This document shows positions 1 through 6,869 of a stretch of DNA of 8,879 nt, in pieces. Made by a program: the position numbers and the translations under genes. This DNA comes from Clostridiaceae bacterium. Its GTDB lineage: Bacteria > Bacillota > Clostridia > Oscillospirales > Acutalibacteraceae. The stretch lies in the NCBI GenBank assembly GCA_904502175.1, contig CAJGDU010000037.1:1-8879 (forward strand). Direction: 5' to 3'. The notes under the pieces were generated by a model that saw nothing but the letters and a program-made list of their open reading frames with translations, was not told where the DNA came from and made no database searches. Numbering within the stretch: position 1 is the first letter of the stretch; each line of letters starts with the position of its first letter.

Positions 1-819
1 ATGTCGGCCACGCCCATCCCGCGCACACTTGCCATGGCCATCTACGGCGACCTCGACGTCTCCGTCATCGACGAGCTCCCGAAGGGGAGGCAGCCCATCG
101 AAACCTACCGCATCGACTCTTCCATCCGGCAGAGAGCCTACGGTTACATCAAGAAGTTCCTCGACGAGGGCCGGCAGGGGTACATCGTCTGTCCGCTGGT
201 CGAGGAAGGGGAGACCGAAGAGCTGGTCTCCGCCACCGAATACTACGAACGCATCTCGCAAAAAGAGTTCAAGGACTACCGGGTGGGCCTCCTCCACGGC
301 CAGATGAAGGCGGCGGAGAAGAACGAGGTCATGCAGCGGTTCCTGTCCGGAAACATCCAGCTCCTCGTGGCCACCGTCGTCATCGAGGTCGGGGTCGATG
401 TGCCGAACGCGGTCATCATGCTCATCGAGAACGCCGAACGCTTCGGCCTGTCCCAGCTGCACCAGCTGCGGGGCCGGGTCGGACGGGGCGCCCACCAGTC
501 CACCTGCATCCTGCTCTCGGACAACAAGAGCCAGAAGACGAAGGAGCGGCTGGAGGTCATGTGCAAGACCACCGACGGCTTCGAGATCTCCCGTGCCGAC
601 CTCGCCCTGCGCGGTCCCGGCGACTTCTTCGGAAAGCGCCAGCACGGTCTGCCCGAACTGCGCATCGCCGACATGATGGAGGATACCGACATCCTCGAAG
701 AGACCGGCAACGCGGCCCGGACGCTCCTTACGGCAGACCCCCAGCTGACGTCTCCCGAAAACCAGCCCCTGCGGGCACAGGTCGACCGCCTGTTCGAAGG
801 GAACCTCGGCACCTGCTGA
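1..819 (+). CDS. recG: ATP-dependent DNA helicase RecG, C-terminal part (5' truncated by window edge)
   Basis: This is the C-terminal 272 residues of RecG, the monomeric superfamily 2 helicase that remodels stalled replication forks and Holliday junctions. The window opens inside helicase motif III (SATPIPRTLAM, residues 2-12 of the visible part), so the Met at base 1 is internal and not the start; about 400 N-terminal residues (wedge domain, motifs I and II) lie outside. Visible motifs are LLHGQM (97-102), ATVVIEVGVDVPNA (124-137, motif V) and QLHQLRGRVGRG (152-163, motif VI), followed by the RecG-typical LALRGPGDFFGKRQ segment (201-214) of the TRG region that couples ATP hydrolysis to translocation. 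The frame is intact and ends in TGA at 817-819, directly before a terminator. It converges with the rqcH operon. Identification is secure; the intactness of the missing part cannot be judged. Confidence 0.96.
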   Translation: MSATPIPRTLAMAIYGDLDVSVIDELPKGRQPIETYRIDSSIRQRAYGYIKKFLDEGRQGYIVCPLVEEGETEELVSATEYYERISQKEFKDYRVGLLHGQMKAAEKNEVMQRFLSGNIQLLVATVVIEVGVDVPNAVIMLIENAERFGLSQLHQLRGRVGRGAHQSTCILLSDNKSQKTKERLEVMCKTTDGFEISRADLALRGPGDFFGKRQHGLPELRIADMMEDTDILEETGNAARTLLTADPQLTSPENQPLRAQVDRLFEGNLGTC

Positions 820-820
820 C

Positions 821-866
821 AAAAAAAGTAAAAGACAGCCTGCGAAAGGCTGTCTTTTTATTTTTT
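821..866. terminator. Bidirectional intrinsic terminator between recG and rqcH
   Basis: An 11-base perfect stem (AAAGACAGCCT at 831-841, AGGCTGTCTTT at 847-857) with a 5-base loop (842-846) is flanked by an A tract at 821-827 and a T-rich tract at 855-866. Read on plus it ends recG in a U-tract; read on minus the A tract becomes the U-tract that ends the five-gene rqcH operon. The rqcH stop codon (TAA, 858-860 on the opposite strand) sits immediately at the base of the stem, so the two convergent genes share one very compact terminator. Confidence 0.9.
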
Positions 867-2657
867 GCGCAAGCGTTCGGCGAAGTCCTCGTCGGGCGTG
901 ACGTAAATGGTCCAGTTCTGGTGGAAGATGACCTTGCCGGGGCGGGCGCCCGCAGGCTTTTTGAGGTTCTTCACCAGCGTGTAGTCGACGGGGACCTTGT
1001 CCACGCTGCTCGCCGTGCTGTTGACCGCCGCGATGATGGCGGCCTCTTCAATGGCCCGGTCGGAGATCTCTCCGTCCTTCGCCTCGATGACCACGTGGCT
1101 GCCGGGGTAGTCTTTCGTGTGGAGCCACATGTCCAGTTTGTTCGAGGACTTCAGGGAGAGCTTGTCGTTCTGCAGGTTGTTGCGGCCCACCCGGACCCGG
1201 AAGCCGTCCGTGGTCTCGTACTCGATGGGCGGCAGAGACGGCGGCTGTTTGGCGCCCCGGGCGGCTTTCCCGTCCCGGCGGCCCTTCCCGCCCTTCTTCA
1301 CCGGCGCGCGGTCTTTGAGGTAGCCGCCCGCCACCAGTTCCCGGCGGATCTCCCCAATGTCCCGTTCGGTCTCCGCCCGGGAGAGGGCGTCCTTGACGGT
1401 CTCCAGGTAGGCGAGTTCTTCCGTGCCCTGTTCGATCTGCTCCGCGAGTTTCTTCTCAGCGGTGTAGGTCTTGCGGTAGGCTTTATAGTACTTCTGCGAG
1501 TTCTGGGCCGGGCTCAGGGCCGGGTCCGCGGGAACGCGCAGGATGCGGTTTTCGTCGTAGTAGTTTTCGAGGTCGTAATAGAGCACGCCCTTTTCGAGCT
1601 GGTAGAGGTTCGCGTTGATGAGTTCCGCGTACACCCGCAGTTTTTCCCGGTCCACCGACTGGGCCAGTTCGCCCCGCTGGACCTCCACTTTCCGGGCAAT
1701 GCGCTCGGTAGCGGTGTTCAGGAAGCGTTTGAGGTCCGAAGACTTGTGGGCGATGCGCTCCATGGAGTCCCGCTTCGCGTAATACTCGTCGAGGAGCTCC
1801 GACGCGGTCTCATAGGTGTCGACGGCCATGGAGGGCCCGTACTGCCGCAGGGACAGGAAGGAGAACTCGAACGGACGGCCGGTCTCGTCGCGGACCACAC
1901 AGAAGTGGTGGGCTTTTGCGTCCGCCTCTTTTTTCAGCTCCAGCAGCGGATATTCGAGGTCGACGAAGTCGTCCTCGGTCATCTCCGTGATGTGCTTGTC
2001 GTCGCCGACGGCGCGGAAAGCCACTTCTCTCGCGAGGACGGGGGACACCCCTTCCACGGAGGAGAGGACCGCCGAGGACAGGGTCTTGTTCCGGAAGGAA
2101 CGGATGCGTTCCACCAGCTCTTCCACGCTGTGGTCCGGCAGTTCCAGCTTGTCCTGCCGGGGCGGCAGCTCATAGACGAGTCCGGGCAGGATGAGGCGCT
2201 TCGAGGAGCGGGTGAGGTCCACCCGCTTCAGCGCGTCGATGATCTTGCCGTCGGGGCCGAGCAGCACGACGTTGCTGTACTGGGCCATGATCTCCACGGC
2301 CAGGGACAGTTCCTCTTTGTCGCCCATCTCGTTCGTGGCGGAGAAGTCGAGGAAGAGGACCCGGTCGAAGCCGGCCTGCCGCAGACCGAGCACGGTGGCG
2401 CCGCCGAGGCGCTTGCGCAGCAGCATGCAGAGCATGGGCGGGGTGGCCGGGTTTTCATAGGTGGCGTTCGTCAGCTGGACGCGGGGGCTGTTGGCGCGGG
2501 CGCAGAGCAGAAGTTTCCGCGTCCCCAGGTCCCGGGAACGCAGCGTGAGGACCAGCTCCTCCGAGGAGGGCTGGTAGATCTTATCCACTTTTGCGCCGAC
2601 GATGGCGGCTTCCAGCTCCTGCCTGATGCAGTGCAGGAACAGTCCGTCCAGTGCCAT
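858..2657 (-). CDS. rqcH: NFACT family protein RqcH (Rqc2 homologue, FbpA-like)
   Basis: A 599-residue NFACT protein, the bacterial relative of eukaryotic NEMF/Rqc2. In bacteria RqcH binds the 50S subunit carrying a stalled, tRNA-linked nascent chain and recruits alanyl-tRNA to add a C-terminal poly-Ala degradation tag. Older annotations call the family fibronectin-binding protein. The NFACT-N domain covers about residues 1-180 and contains the Asp-Arg pair (D98-R99 in GFDRVLF) that family work finds essential for tailing. A helix-hairpin-helix segment follows near 200-220 (GVSPVLAREVAF), then long charged helices (about 270-430) fitting the coiled-coil arms, a Lys/Gly/Arg-rich linker, and NFACT-R from about 480 (GRNN at 491-494, WLH at 511-513, PGSHVVI at 518-524). 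Length is near the family norm. The ATG at 2655-2657 has AAAGGA 10 bases upstream. It is the last gene of the operon, 27 bases after nif3. Activity as a tailing factor is inferred from the conserved residues. Confidence 0.93.
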   Translation of the reverse strand: MALDGLFLHCIRQELEAAIVGAKVDKIYQPSSEELVLTLRSRDLGTRKLLLCARANSPRVQLTNATYENPATPPMLCMLLRKRLGGATVLGLRQAGFDRVLFLDFSATNEMGDKEELSLAVEIMAQYSNVVLLGPDGKIIDALKRVDLTRSSKRLILPGLVYELPPRQDKLELPDHSVEELVERIRSFRNKTLSSAVLSSVEGVSPVLAREVAFRAVGDDKHITEMTEDDFVDLEYPLLELKKEADAKAHHFCVVRDETGRPFEFSFLSLRQYGPSMAVDTYETASELLDEYYAKRDSMERIAHKSSDLKRFLNTATERIARKVEVQRGELAQSVDREKLRVYAELINANLYQLEKGVLYYDLENYYDENRILRVPADPALSPAQNSQKYYKAYRKTYTAEKKLAEQIEQGTEELAYLETVKDALSRAETERDIGEIRRELVAGGYLKDRAPVKKGGKGRRDGKAARGAKQPPSLPPIEYETTDGFRVRVGRNNLQNDKLSLKSSNKLDMWLHTKDYPGSHVVIEAKDGEISDRAIEEAAIIAAVNSTASSVDKVPVDYTLVKNLKKPAGARPGKVIFHQNWTIYVTPDEDFAERLRKK

Positions 2658-2684
2658 GGCAAACAGTCCTTTCGCGGGTAGGGT

Positions 2685-3464
2685 TTATCCGATGTAGACC
2701 ACCGGGGAGGATTCAAGATAGGTGTATTCCACCTCCGGGAACTCCTGCTTCAGGAGCTCCAGGAGCACCGGCATGGAGACGGTCTCCGTCTCATAGTGGC
2801 CGGCCGCCAGAAGGACGATGTCGTCGTCGATGGCGTCTAAAAAGTCGTTGTGCTTGGCGTCTCCGGTGACGAAGGCGTCCACGCCGGTCCCGACGAGCGC
2901 GGGCAGGAAAGACGCGCCGCTGCCGCCGCAGACCGCAACGGTTTGGATCATCTTCTCCGGCTGTGTCAGGCGGACGACGGTGCCGAGGGTCTCGGCGACG
3001 ACCTCCGCGTACTCCTCCGCCGGCACCGCGGTCTTCAGCGTGCCCTTGCGGAGCATGGCGTTGCCGTTCTCATCGGGCAGGATGCCCTCGATGTCCTCGA
3101 GGCCAAGCAGGGTGGCGAGCACGTCGTTGACGCCGCCTTCCGCCATGTCCCAGCAGGTGTGGGCGGAGAGGACCGCAATGTCCTTTTTGACCGCGGCATA
3201 GACGATGGACTCGGTGCCCGGCGTCTGTTCCCGCAGGCCCTTGACCGGGTGGAAAATGACCGGGTGATGGCTCACCAGCAGGTCGGCGCCGAAGGCCTCG
3301 GCCTGCTCCAGCGTGTCGTGGGTGACATCGAGGCAGACGGCCACTTTTTTGACCTCTTTCTGCGCATCGCCCACGAGGAAACCGGAGTTGTCCCAGTCCT
3401 CCTGCGTGTCGAACGGCGCAATGGAGTCGAGAAAGTCGTAAACCTGTTTGACAGTGGTGCTCAT
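2685..3464 (-). CDS. Nif3-like dinuclear metal centre hexameric protein (YbgI/YqfO family)
   Basis: A 259-residue member of the Nif3/DUF34 family, which forms ring-shaped hexamers with a two-metal site in each subunit. Its cellular role is unsettled; databases often carry the weakly supported label GTP cyclohydrolase 1 type 2. The metal ligands are all visible: H66-H67 in SHHPVIFHP, D106 in HTCWD, and H223 with E227 in GHYETE. The N-terminal DTQEDWDNSGFLVGD (19-33) is also family-typical. The length matches compact forms such as E. coli YbgI, so the PII-like middle domain of Bacillus YqfO (about 370 residues) is absent. The start ATG (3462-3464) follows AAGGAG at a spacing of 6 bases, and this ribosome binding site overlaps the trmK stop codon. 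The trmK-nif3 neighbourhood is well known in Bacillota and supports both calls. Family is certain; biochemical function is open. Confidence 0.93.
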   Translation of the reverse strand: MSTTVKQVYDFLDSIAPFDTQEDWDNSGFLVGDAQKEVKKVAVCLDVTHDTLEQAEAFGADLLVSHHPVIFHPVKGLREQTPGTESIVYAAVKKDIAVLSAHTCWDMAEGGVNDVLATLLGLEDIEGILPDENGNAMLRKGTLKTAVPAEEYAEVVAETLGTVVRLTQPEKMIQTVAVCGGSGASFLPALVGTGVDAFVTGDAKHNDFLDAIDDDIVLLAAGHYETETVSMPVLLELLKQEFPEVEYTYLESSPVVYIG

Positions 3465-3474
3465 ATACGTCTCC

Positions 3475-4161
3475 TTATTCTTCAGCCAGAACGGCTTCGA
3501 TCTCTGAAATGACGGACGCCAGAAGGTCGCATTCCTCCTTCTCCTCGGGGTAGGCGAGGAGGGCTTCCCGGCGGGTGGTGAGCCGGTGGAGGACCGTGCG
3601 GAAATGATCGTACTTCCGGGGCGCGGGGCTGTTCCCCAGTTCTCCGATGTAGCACTCCGCCAGCGTGGCGTCCTTCACGACCCCGGTGTATTCCGCCTCC
3701 ATGGCGATGTACACCCGCTCGCTGTCGACCGTCGCGGTCTCCCGCAGGATGGAGAACCCGCTGCGGTAGAGGTATTCCCGGACGTCTTCGCTGTGGGACT
3801 GGGGCTGCAGGACGAGGTGGGTGTCCTCCCGCTGCAGCCAGGGGGCCGCGGTCAGAAGGTCCACCATGAGGTTGCCGCCCATGCCGGCCATGCAGAAGTC
3901 GGTGTAGTTCAGAAGGCGGGGGTCTTCAAAGCCGCTGCACAGGACCAGTTCCACCCGGTCTGACAGACCGTATTTCTCCACGGTCTTTGCGGCGTTGGCC
4001 AGCGGGCCCTCTCCGACGTCGCAGGCGGCAGCGGACGGGGCGCGTCCCTCGAGCAGCATGGCGACGGGCAGATAGGCGTGGTCCGTGCCGATATCCGCAA
4101 ACGGTTTCCCGTCCCGGAGAAGGTCGGCCACCATCTGTAATCGGTTCGTCAGAAGTTCCAT
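3475..4161 (-). CDS. trmK: tRNA (adenine(22)-N(1))-methyltransferase TrmK
   Basis: A 228-residue SAM-dependent Rossmann methyltransferase of the TrmK (YqfN) family, which makes m1A22 in the D-arm of tRNASer and tRNATyr and is largely confined to Gram-positive and some other bacteria. Motif I is DIGTDHAYLP (residues 23-32), the acidic ribose-binding position lies in ACDVGEGPL (46-54), and the diagnostic AGMGGN (92-97) and LQPQ (118-121) blocks are present. The C-terminal 60 or so residues form the expected charged helical, coiled-coil tail used for tRNA contact. The ATG at 4159-4161 directly abuts the UPF0210 stop codon (TAAATG) and no clear Shine-Dalgarno sequence precedes it, so translation probably depends on coupling or reinitiation. 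Nif3 follows after 10 bases. Length agrees with the family. Confidence 0.94.
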   Translation of the reverse strand: MELLTNRLQMVADLLRDGKPFADIGTDHAYLPVAMLLEGRAPSAAACDVGEGPLANAAKTVEKYGLSDRVELVLCSGFEDPRLLNYTDFCMAGMGGNLMVDLLTAAPWLQREDTHLVLQPQSHSEDVREYLYRSGFSILRETATVDSERVYIAMEAEYTGVVKDATLAECYIGELGNSPAPRKYDHFRTVLHRLTTRREALLAYPEEKEECDLLASVISEIEAVLAEE

Positions 4162-5523
4162 TTAGTTCTTGAGGCTCTGCAGAGGAGCGGGGATGCGGCC
4201 GCCCCGGTGGATGAAGTGGGCCGGGGAGGCGGTGTTGACGGGCATGATGGGCGCGCTGCCGAAGAGCCCGCCGTATTCGAGCTCGTCGCCGGGCTGTTTG
4301 CCGACGGCGGGGATGATGCGGACGGCGGTGGTCTTGGAGTTGACCATGCCGATGGCGGCTTCGTCGGCGATGATGCCGGAGATGACTTCGGCCGGGGTGT
4401 CGCCGGGAATGGCGATCATGTCGAGGCCGACGGAGCAGACCGCGGTCATGGCTTCCAGCTTTTCAATGGTCAGACAGCCGTTTCTGGCGGCGTCGATCAT
4501 GCCGGCATCTTCCGAGACCGGGATGAAGGCGCCGGACAGGCCGCCGACGTGGGAGGACGCCATGACGCCGCCCTTCTTGACCGCGTCGTTGAGCAGGGCA
4601 AGGCAGGCGGTGGTGCCGGCGGCGCCGCACTGTTCAAGGCCCATCTCCTCCAGCACATGGGCGACGGAGTCGCCGACGGCGGGGGTGGGGGCGAGGGACA
4701 GGTCGACGATGCCGAAGGGCACATCGAGCCGGCGGGAGGCCTCGTTGGCTACCAGCTGGCCGACCCGGGTGATCTTGAAGGCCGTGTTCTTGACGAGCTT
4801 GGCCACTTCGGTGATGTTGGCGTCTGGGATCTTTTTCAGGGCATGGCGGACGACGCCGGGACCCGAGACACCGACGTTGATGACGCAGTCGGGCTCACCG
4901 GCTCCGTGGAAGGCGCCGGCCATGAAGGGGTTGTCCTCCACGGCGTTGCAGAACACCACCAGTTTGGAGGCGGCGACGCATTCCCGGTCGGCGGTCTTCT
5001 CCGCGCACTCGCGGATGATGTGCCCCATGAGGGCGACCGCGTCCATGTTGATGCCGGCTTTCGTGGAGCCGATGTTCACACTGGAGCAGACATGGTCCGT
5101 GACGGACAGGGCTTCGGGAATGGAGCGGATGAGGGCTTCATCGCCCGCGGCAAAGCCTTTCTGGACCAGGGCGGAGTAGCCGCCGAGGTAGTTGGCGCCC
5201 ACTTCGATGGCCGCCTTTTCCAGCGTTTTGGCATAGAGGACCGGGTCGCCGCCGGAAGCCGCGAGGATCATGGAGATGGGGGTGACGGAAATGCGTTTGT
5301 TGATGATGGGGATGCCGTACTCCCGTTCGATGTCCTCTCCGGTCTTTACGAGGTGTTCCGCTTTGCGGCAGATCTTCTCGTAGATGCGCTCACAGGCCCG
5401 CACAGGGTCGGAGTCGGCGCAGTCCAGCAGAGAGATGCCCATGGTGATGGTGCGGATATCGAGGTTTTCCTCGTCGATCATGTGGATGGTCTCGAGGATA
5501 TCGGACATGTTGAGGTCGATCAT
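4162..5523 (-). CDS. UPF0210 (DUF711) family protein, function unknown
   Basis: A 453-residue protein of the UPF0210/DUF711 family, often named 'PFL family protein' because of a fold likened to pyruvate formate-lyase. No reaction is established. Family-typical blocks are ITMGISLLDCADSD (26-39), NKRISVTPISM, CSSVNIGSTKAGINMDAVALMG, and a C-terminal stretch with SKTTAVRIIPAVGK, then GGLFGSAPIMPV, HRGGRIPAP and a final SLKN. I do not find the glycyl-radical signature expected of active pyruvate formate-lyases. The frame is open further upstream to 5655, but that extension lies inside the ACT gene; the ATG at 5521-5523 has AGGAG (5531-5535) at a 7-base spacing and gives the usual family length (about 450). 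It follows the UPF0237 ACT gene by 13 bases, a pairing recurrent in Bacillota and streptococci, suggesting that the ACT protein senses a ligand or partners with it. Confidence 0.92.
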   Translation of the reverse strand: MIDLNMSDILETIHMIDEENLDIRTITMGISLLDCADSDPVRACERIYEKICRKAEHLVKTGEDIEREYGIPIINKRISVTPISMILAASGGDPVLYAKTLEKAAIEVGANYLGGYSALVQKGFAAGDEALIRSIPEALSVTDHVCSSVNIGSTKAGINMDAVALMGHIIRECAEKTADRECVAASKLVVFCNAVEDNPFMAGAFHGAGEPDCVINVGVSGPGVVRHALKKIPDANITEVAKLVKNTAFKITRVGQLVANEASRRLDVPFGIVDLSLAPTPAVGDSVAHVLEEMGLEQCGAAGTTACLALLNDAVKKGGVMASSHVGGLSGAFIPVSEDAGMIDAARNGCLTIEKLEAMTAVCSVGLDMIAIPGDTPAEVISGIIADEAAIGMVNSKTTAVRIIPAVGKQPGDELEYGGLFGSAPIMPVNTASPAHFIHRGGRIPAPLQSLKN

Positions 5524-5536
5524 GTGGTGTCTCCTG

Positions 5537-5806
5537 TCAGATGCGGTGCATCGCGTTGAAAATGTCTTCGTGCATGGCGTGGATGACGAGGCCGTTTTCC
5601 TCGCCGTACGCTTTGATGGCGTCCGCGAACTCGCCGAAGGGGACTTCGGCCTCATCCATGGTCACCTGCATCATCATGCAGAACAGGTCTTCCAGAATGG
5701 TCTGGGAGACGGCGTTGATGTTGACGTTTCGCTCCGCACAGAAGGTGGAGACTTTGGCGAAAATGCCGACGGTATCTTTTCCGACGACGGTGATGACAGC
5801 GCGCAT
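5537..5806 (-). CDS. ACT domain-containing protein, UPF0237 family
   Basis: An 89-residue stand-alone ACT domain. The opening MRAVITVVGKDTVGIFAKVS is the usual first strand, loop and helix, with the ligand-loop Gly at G14 (GKDTVGI, 9-15); the middle NVNINAVSQTILEDLFCMMMQV is the second strand-turn-strand typical of UPF0237 proteins. ACT domains commonly bind small ligands, often amino acids, at dimer interfaces; the ligand here is unknown. The ATG at 5804-5806 has a strong GGAGGA (5815-5820) 8 bases upstream. It is the first gene of the five-gene minus-strand operon and lies directly downstream of the divergent promoter region. UPF0210 follows after 13 bases, so a joint function with that protein is the most economical reading. 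A glycine-cleavage-type regulatory role is an alternative but unsupported here. Confidence 0.92.
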   Translation of the reverse strand: MRAVITVVGKDTVGIFAKVSTFCAERNVNINAVSQTILEDLFCMMMQVTMDEAEVPFGEFADAIKAYGEENGLVIHAMHEDIFNAMHRI

Positions 5807-5851
5807 AATGCTTTTCCTCCGGGGGATATGATTTCGTTTAAATTCGCAGAC

Positions 5852-5880
5852 ATTTTATCATAGAATATTAAAAATATAAA
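5852..5880 (-). promoter_or_regulatory. Putative sigma-A-type promoter of the ACT-UPF0210-trmK-nif3-rqcH operon
   Basis: On the minus strand, TAAAAT (5852-5857, five of six matches to TATAAT) is preceded by an extended -10 TG at 5860-5859 and, 17 bases upstream, by TTTATA (5875-5880, four of six matches to TTGACA). It lies about 45 bases before the ACT gene ribosome binding site, in sharply AT-rich sequence. Assigned by eye only. Confidence 0.5.
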
Positions 5881-5908
5881 ACACATTCTGGCGGTCCGTC
5901 GATTTTTC

Positions 5909-5937
5909 TGTTCAAAATTTGAATTATATGTTACAAT
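5909..5937 (+). promoter_or_regulatory. ispE: Putative sigma-A-type promoter of ispE and the following surface-protein gene
   Basis: TACAAT (5932-5937, five of six matches to TATAAT) carries an extended -10 TG at 5929-5930. The -35 is weak: TGTTCA at 5909-5914 (17-base spacer) or TTCAAA at 5911-5916 (15-base spacer). A start near 5944 would give a leader of about 43 bases. The ispE ribosome binding site, AAGGAGG at 5972-5978, is 8 bases before the ATG. A palindrome (5911-5923) overlies the -35 area, which may explain a weak -35 if a regulator acts there. Confidence 0.5.
5911..5923. repeat. 13-base perfect palindrome in the divergent promoter region, possible operator
   Basis: TTCAAA (5911-5916) and TTTGAA (5918-5923) form a perfect inverted repeat around a central A (5917). 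It lies between the two putative divergent promoters, overlapping the -35 region of the ispE promoter and about 30 bases upstream of the -35 of the opposite one. The size and position fit a dimeric regulator site. AT-rich sequence makes short palindromes fairly likely by chance, so this is a candidate only. Confidence 0.35.
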
Positions 5938-5986
5938 TATATATCTAAAATAGGGAAATAGGACTTTTCGGAAGGAGGACAGGCCC

Positions 5987-6865
5987 ATGATCCTGCAGGC
6001 AGCCGCAAAGATCAATCTTATGCTGGACATCCTGGGGACCACTGAAGACGGCTATCATACGCTGTTTATGATCATGCAGTCCATGGGACTCTATGACACG
6101 GTCACCCTCACCGAGACCGGAAAGCCGGAGACCATCACCCTGTCCTGCTCCAACGAAGCCCTTCCCTCCGACGAGACCAATATCGGTTGGAAAGCCGCCG
6201 CGCGTTTTTTTGAGGCCACCGGCCTTCCGAACCCCGGCATCCATATCGACATCGAAAAGCACATCCCCTTCGCCGCAGGCCTTGCGGGCGGAAGCGCCGA
6301 CGCCGCTGCCGTCTATGTCGGTCTCAACAAGATGACCGGAGCCGGCCTGTCGGAGCGGGAACTCTGCCAGATCGCCGTGAAGACCGGGGCCGATGTGCCC
6401 TTCTGCATCCAGGGCGGCACCATGGCTGCCATGGACATCGGCGAAGTCCTGGCACCCCTGCCCCATATCAAGCCGGACTGGTATGTCCTCGTGAAACCGG
6501 ACCAGGACGTCTCCACCAAAGAGGCCTATGCCGCGTTCGACAAGGCGGAAAACGTCCGCCACCTCGACTCGACCGCCATGCTGCGGGCTGTCGCGGCAGA
6601 AGATATGGACAAGGTCTATTCCCTGGTCTCCAACGTCTTTGAACAGTTCATCTATGTCGCCGGCCGCGTCGACATCAAAGCCATCATGCGGGAGTGCGGC
6701 TCCAAAGTCCACTGCATGAGCGGCAGCGGCCCCACCATTTACGGTGTGTTCGAAAGTGAAGAAGCGGCGCGCCTTTGTGCGGAAAAGCTCATCGCCGCCG
6801 GTTTTCCCCAAACCTATGTCTGTCAGCCCGTCAAACAGGGCGTGACCATCGTGGAAGGAGCGTGA
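5987..6865 (+). CDS. ispE: 4-diphosphocytidyl-2-C-methyl-D-erythritol kinase IspE
   Basis: A 292-residue GHMP-family kinase that phosphorylates the 2-hydroxyl of CDP-methylerythritol with ATP, the fourth step of the MEP pathway to isopentenyl diphosphate in the cytosol. The substrate-binding AAAKINLMLDILG (5-17) includes K8; the Gly-rich ATP loop PFAAGLAGGSADAAA spans 94-108; the catalytic Asp is D136 in GADVPF (134-139); and the third GHMP motif MSGSGPT is at 244-250. Length is normal. The ATG at 5987-5989 follows AAGGAGG (5972-5978) by 8 bases. It is the first gene after the divergent promoter region; the next gene starts 4 bases after its stop, and that gene's ribosome binding site lies within the last ispE codons. 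The gene shows that this organism makes isoprenoids through the MEP route. Confidence 0.96.
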   Translation: MILQAAAKINLMLDILGTTEDGYHTLFMIMQSMGLYDTVTLTETGKPETITLSCSNEALPSDETNIGWKAAARFFEATGLPNPGIHIDIEKHIPFAAGLAGGSADAAAVYVGLNKMTGAGLSERELCQIAVKTGADVPFCIQGGTMAAMDIGEVLAPLPHIKPDWYVLVKPDQDVSTKEAYAAFDKAENVRHLDSTAMLRAVAAEDMDKVYSLVSNVFEQFIYVAGRVDIKAIMRECGSKVHCMSGSGPTIYGVFESEEAARLCAEKLIAAGFPQTYVCQPVKQGVTIVEGA

Positions 6866-6869
6866 AGCC

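Noticed and set aside
561..2681. 706-codon open frame on plus, antisense to rqcH and overlapping the recG end
   Set aside because: It runs through the recG terminator, has no family resemblance and mirrors the high-GC third-position pattern of rqcH; the minus-strand protein carries all NFACT motifs.
4207..5559. 450-codon plus-strand frame antisense to UPF0210
   Set aside because: Gly/Asp/Val-rich shadow without recognisable motifs; the opposite strand encodes a canonical UPF0210 protein with matching start and length.
5524..5655. N-terminal extension of UPF0210 to an upstream ATG
   Set aside because: The extension is out-of-frame ACT gene sequence rich in Ser/Lys/Thr/Arg; the internal ATG at 5521-5523 has a good ribosome binding site and gives the family length.
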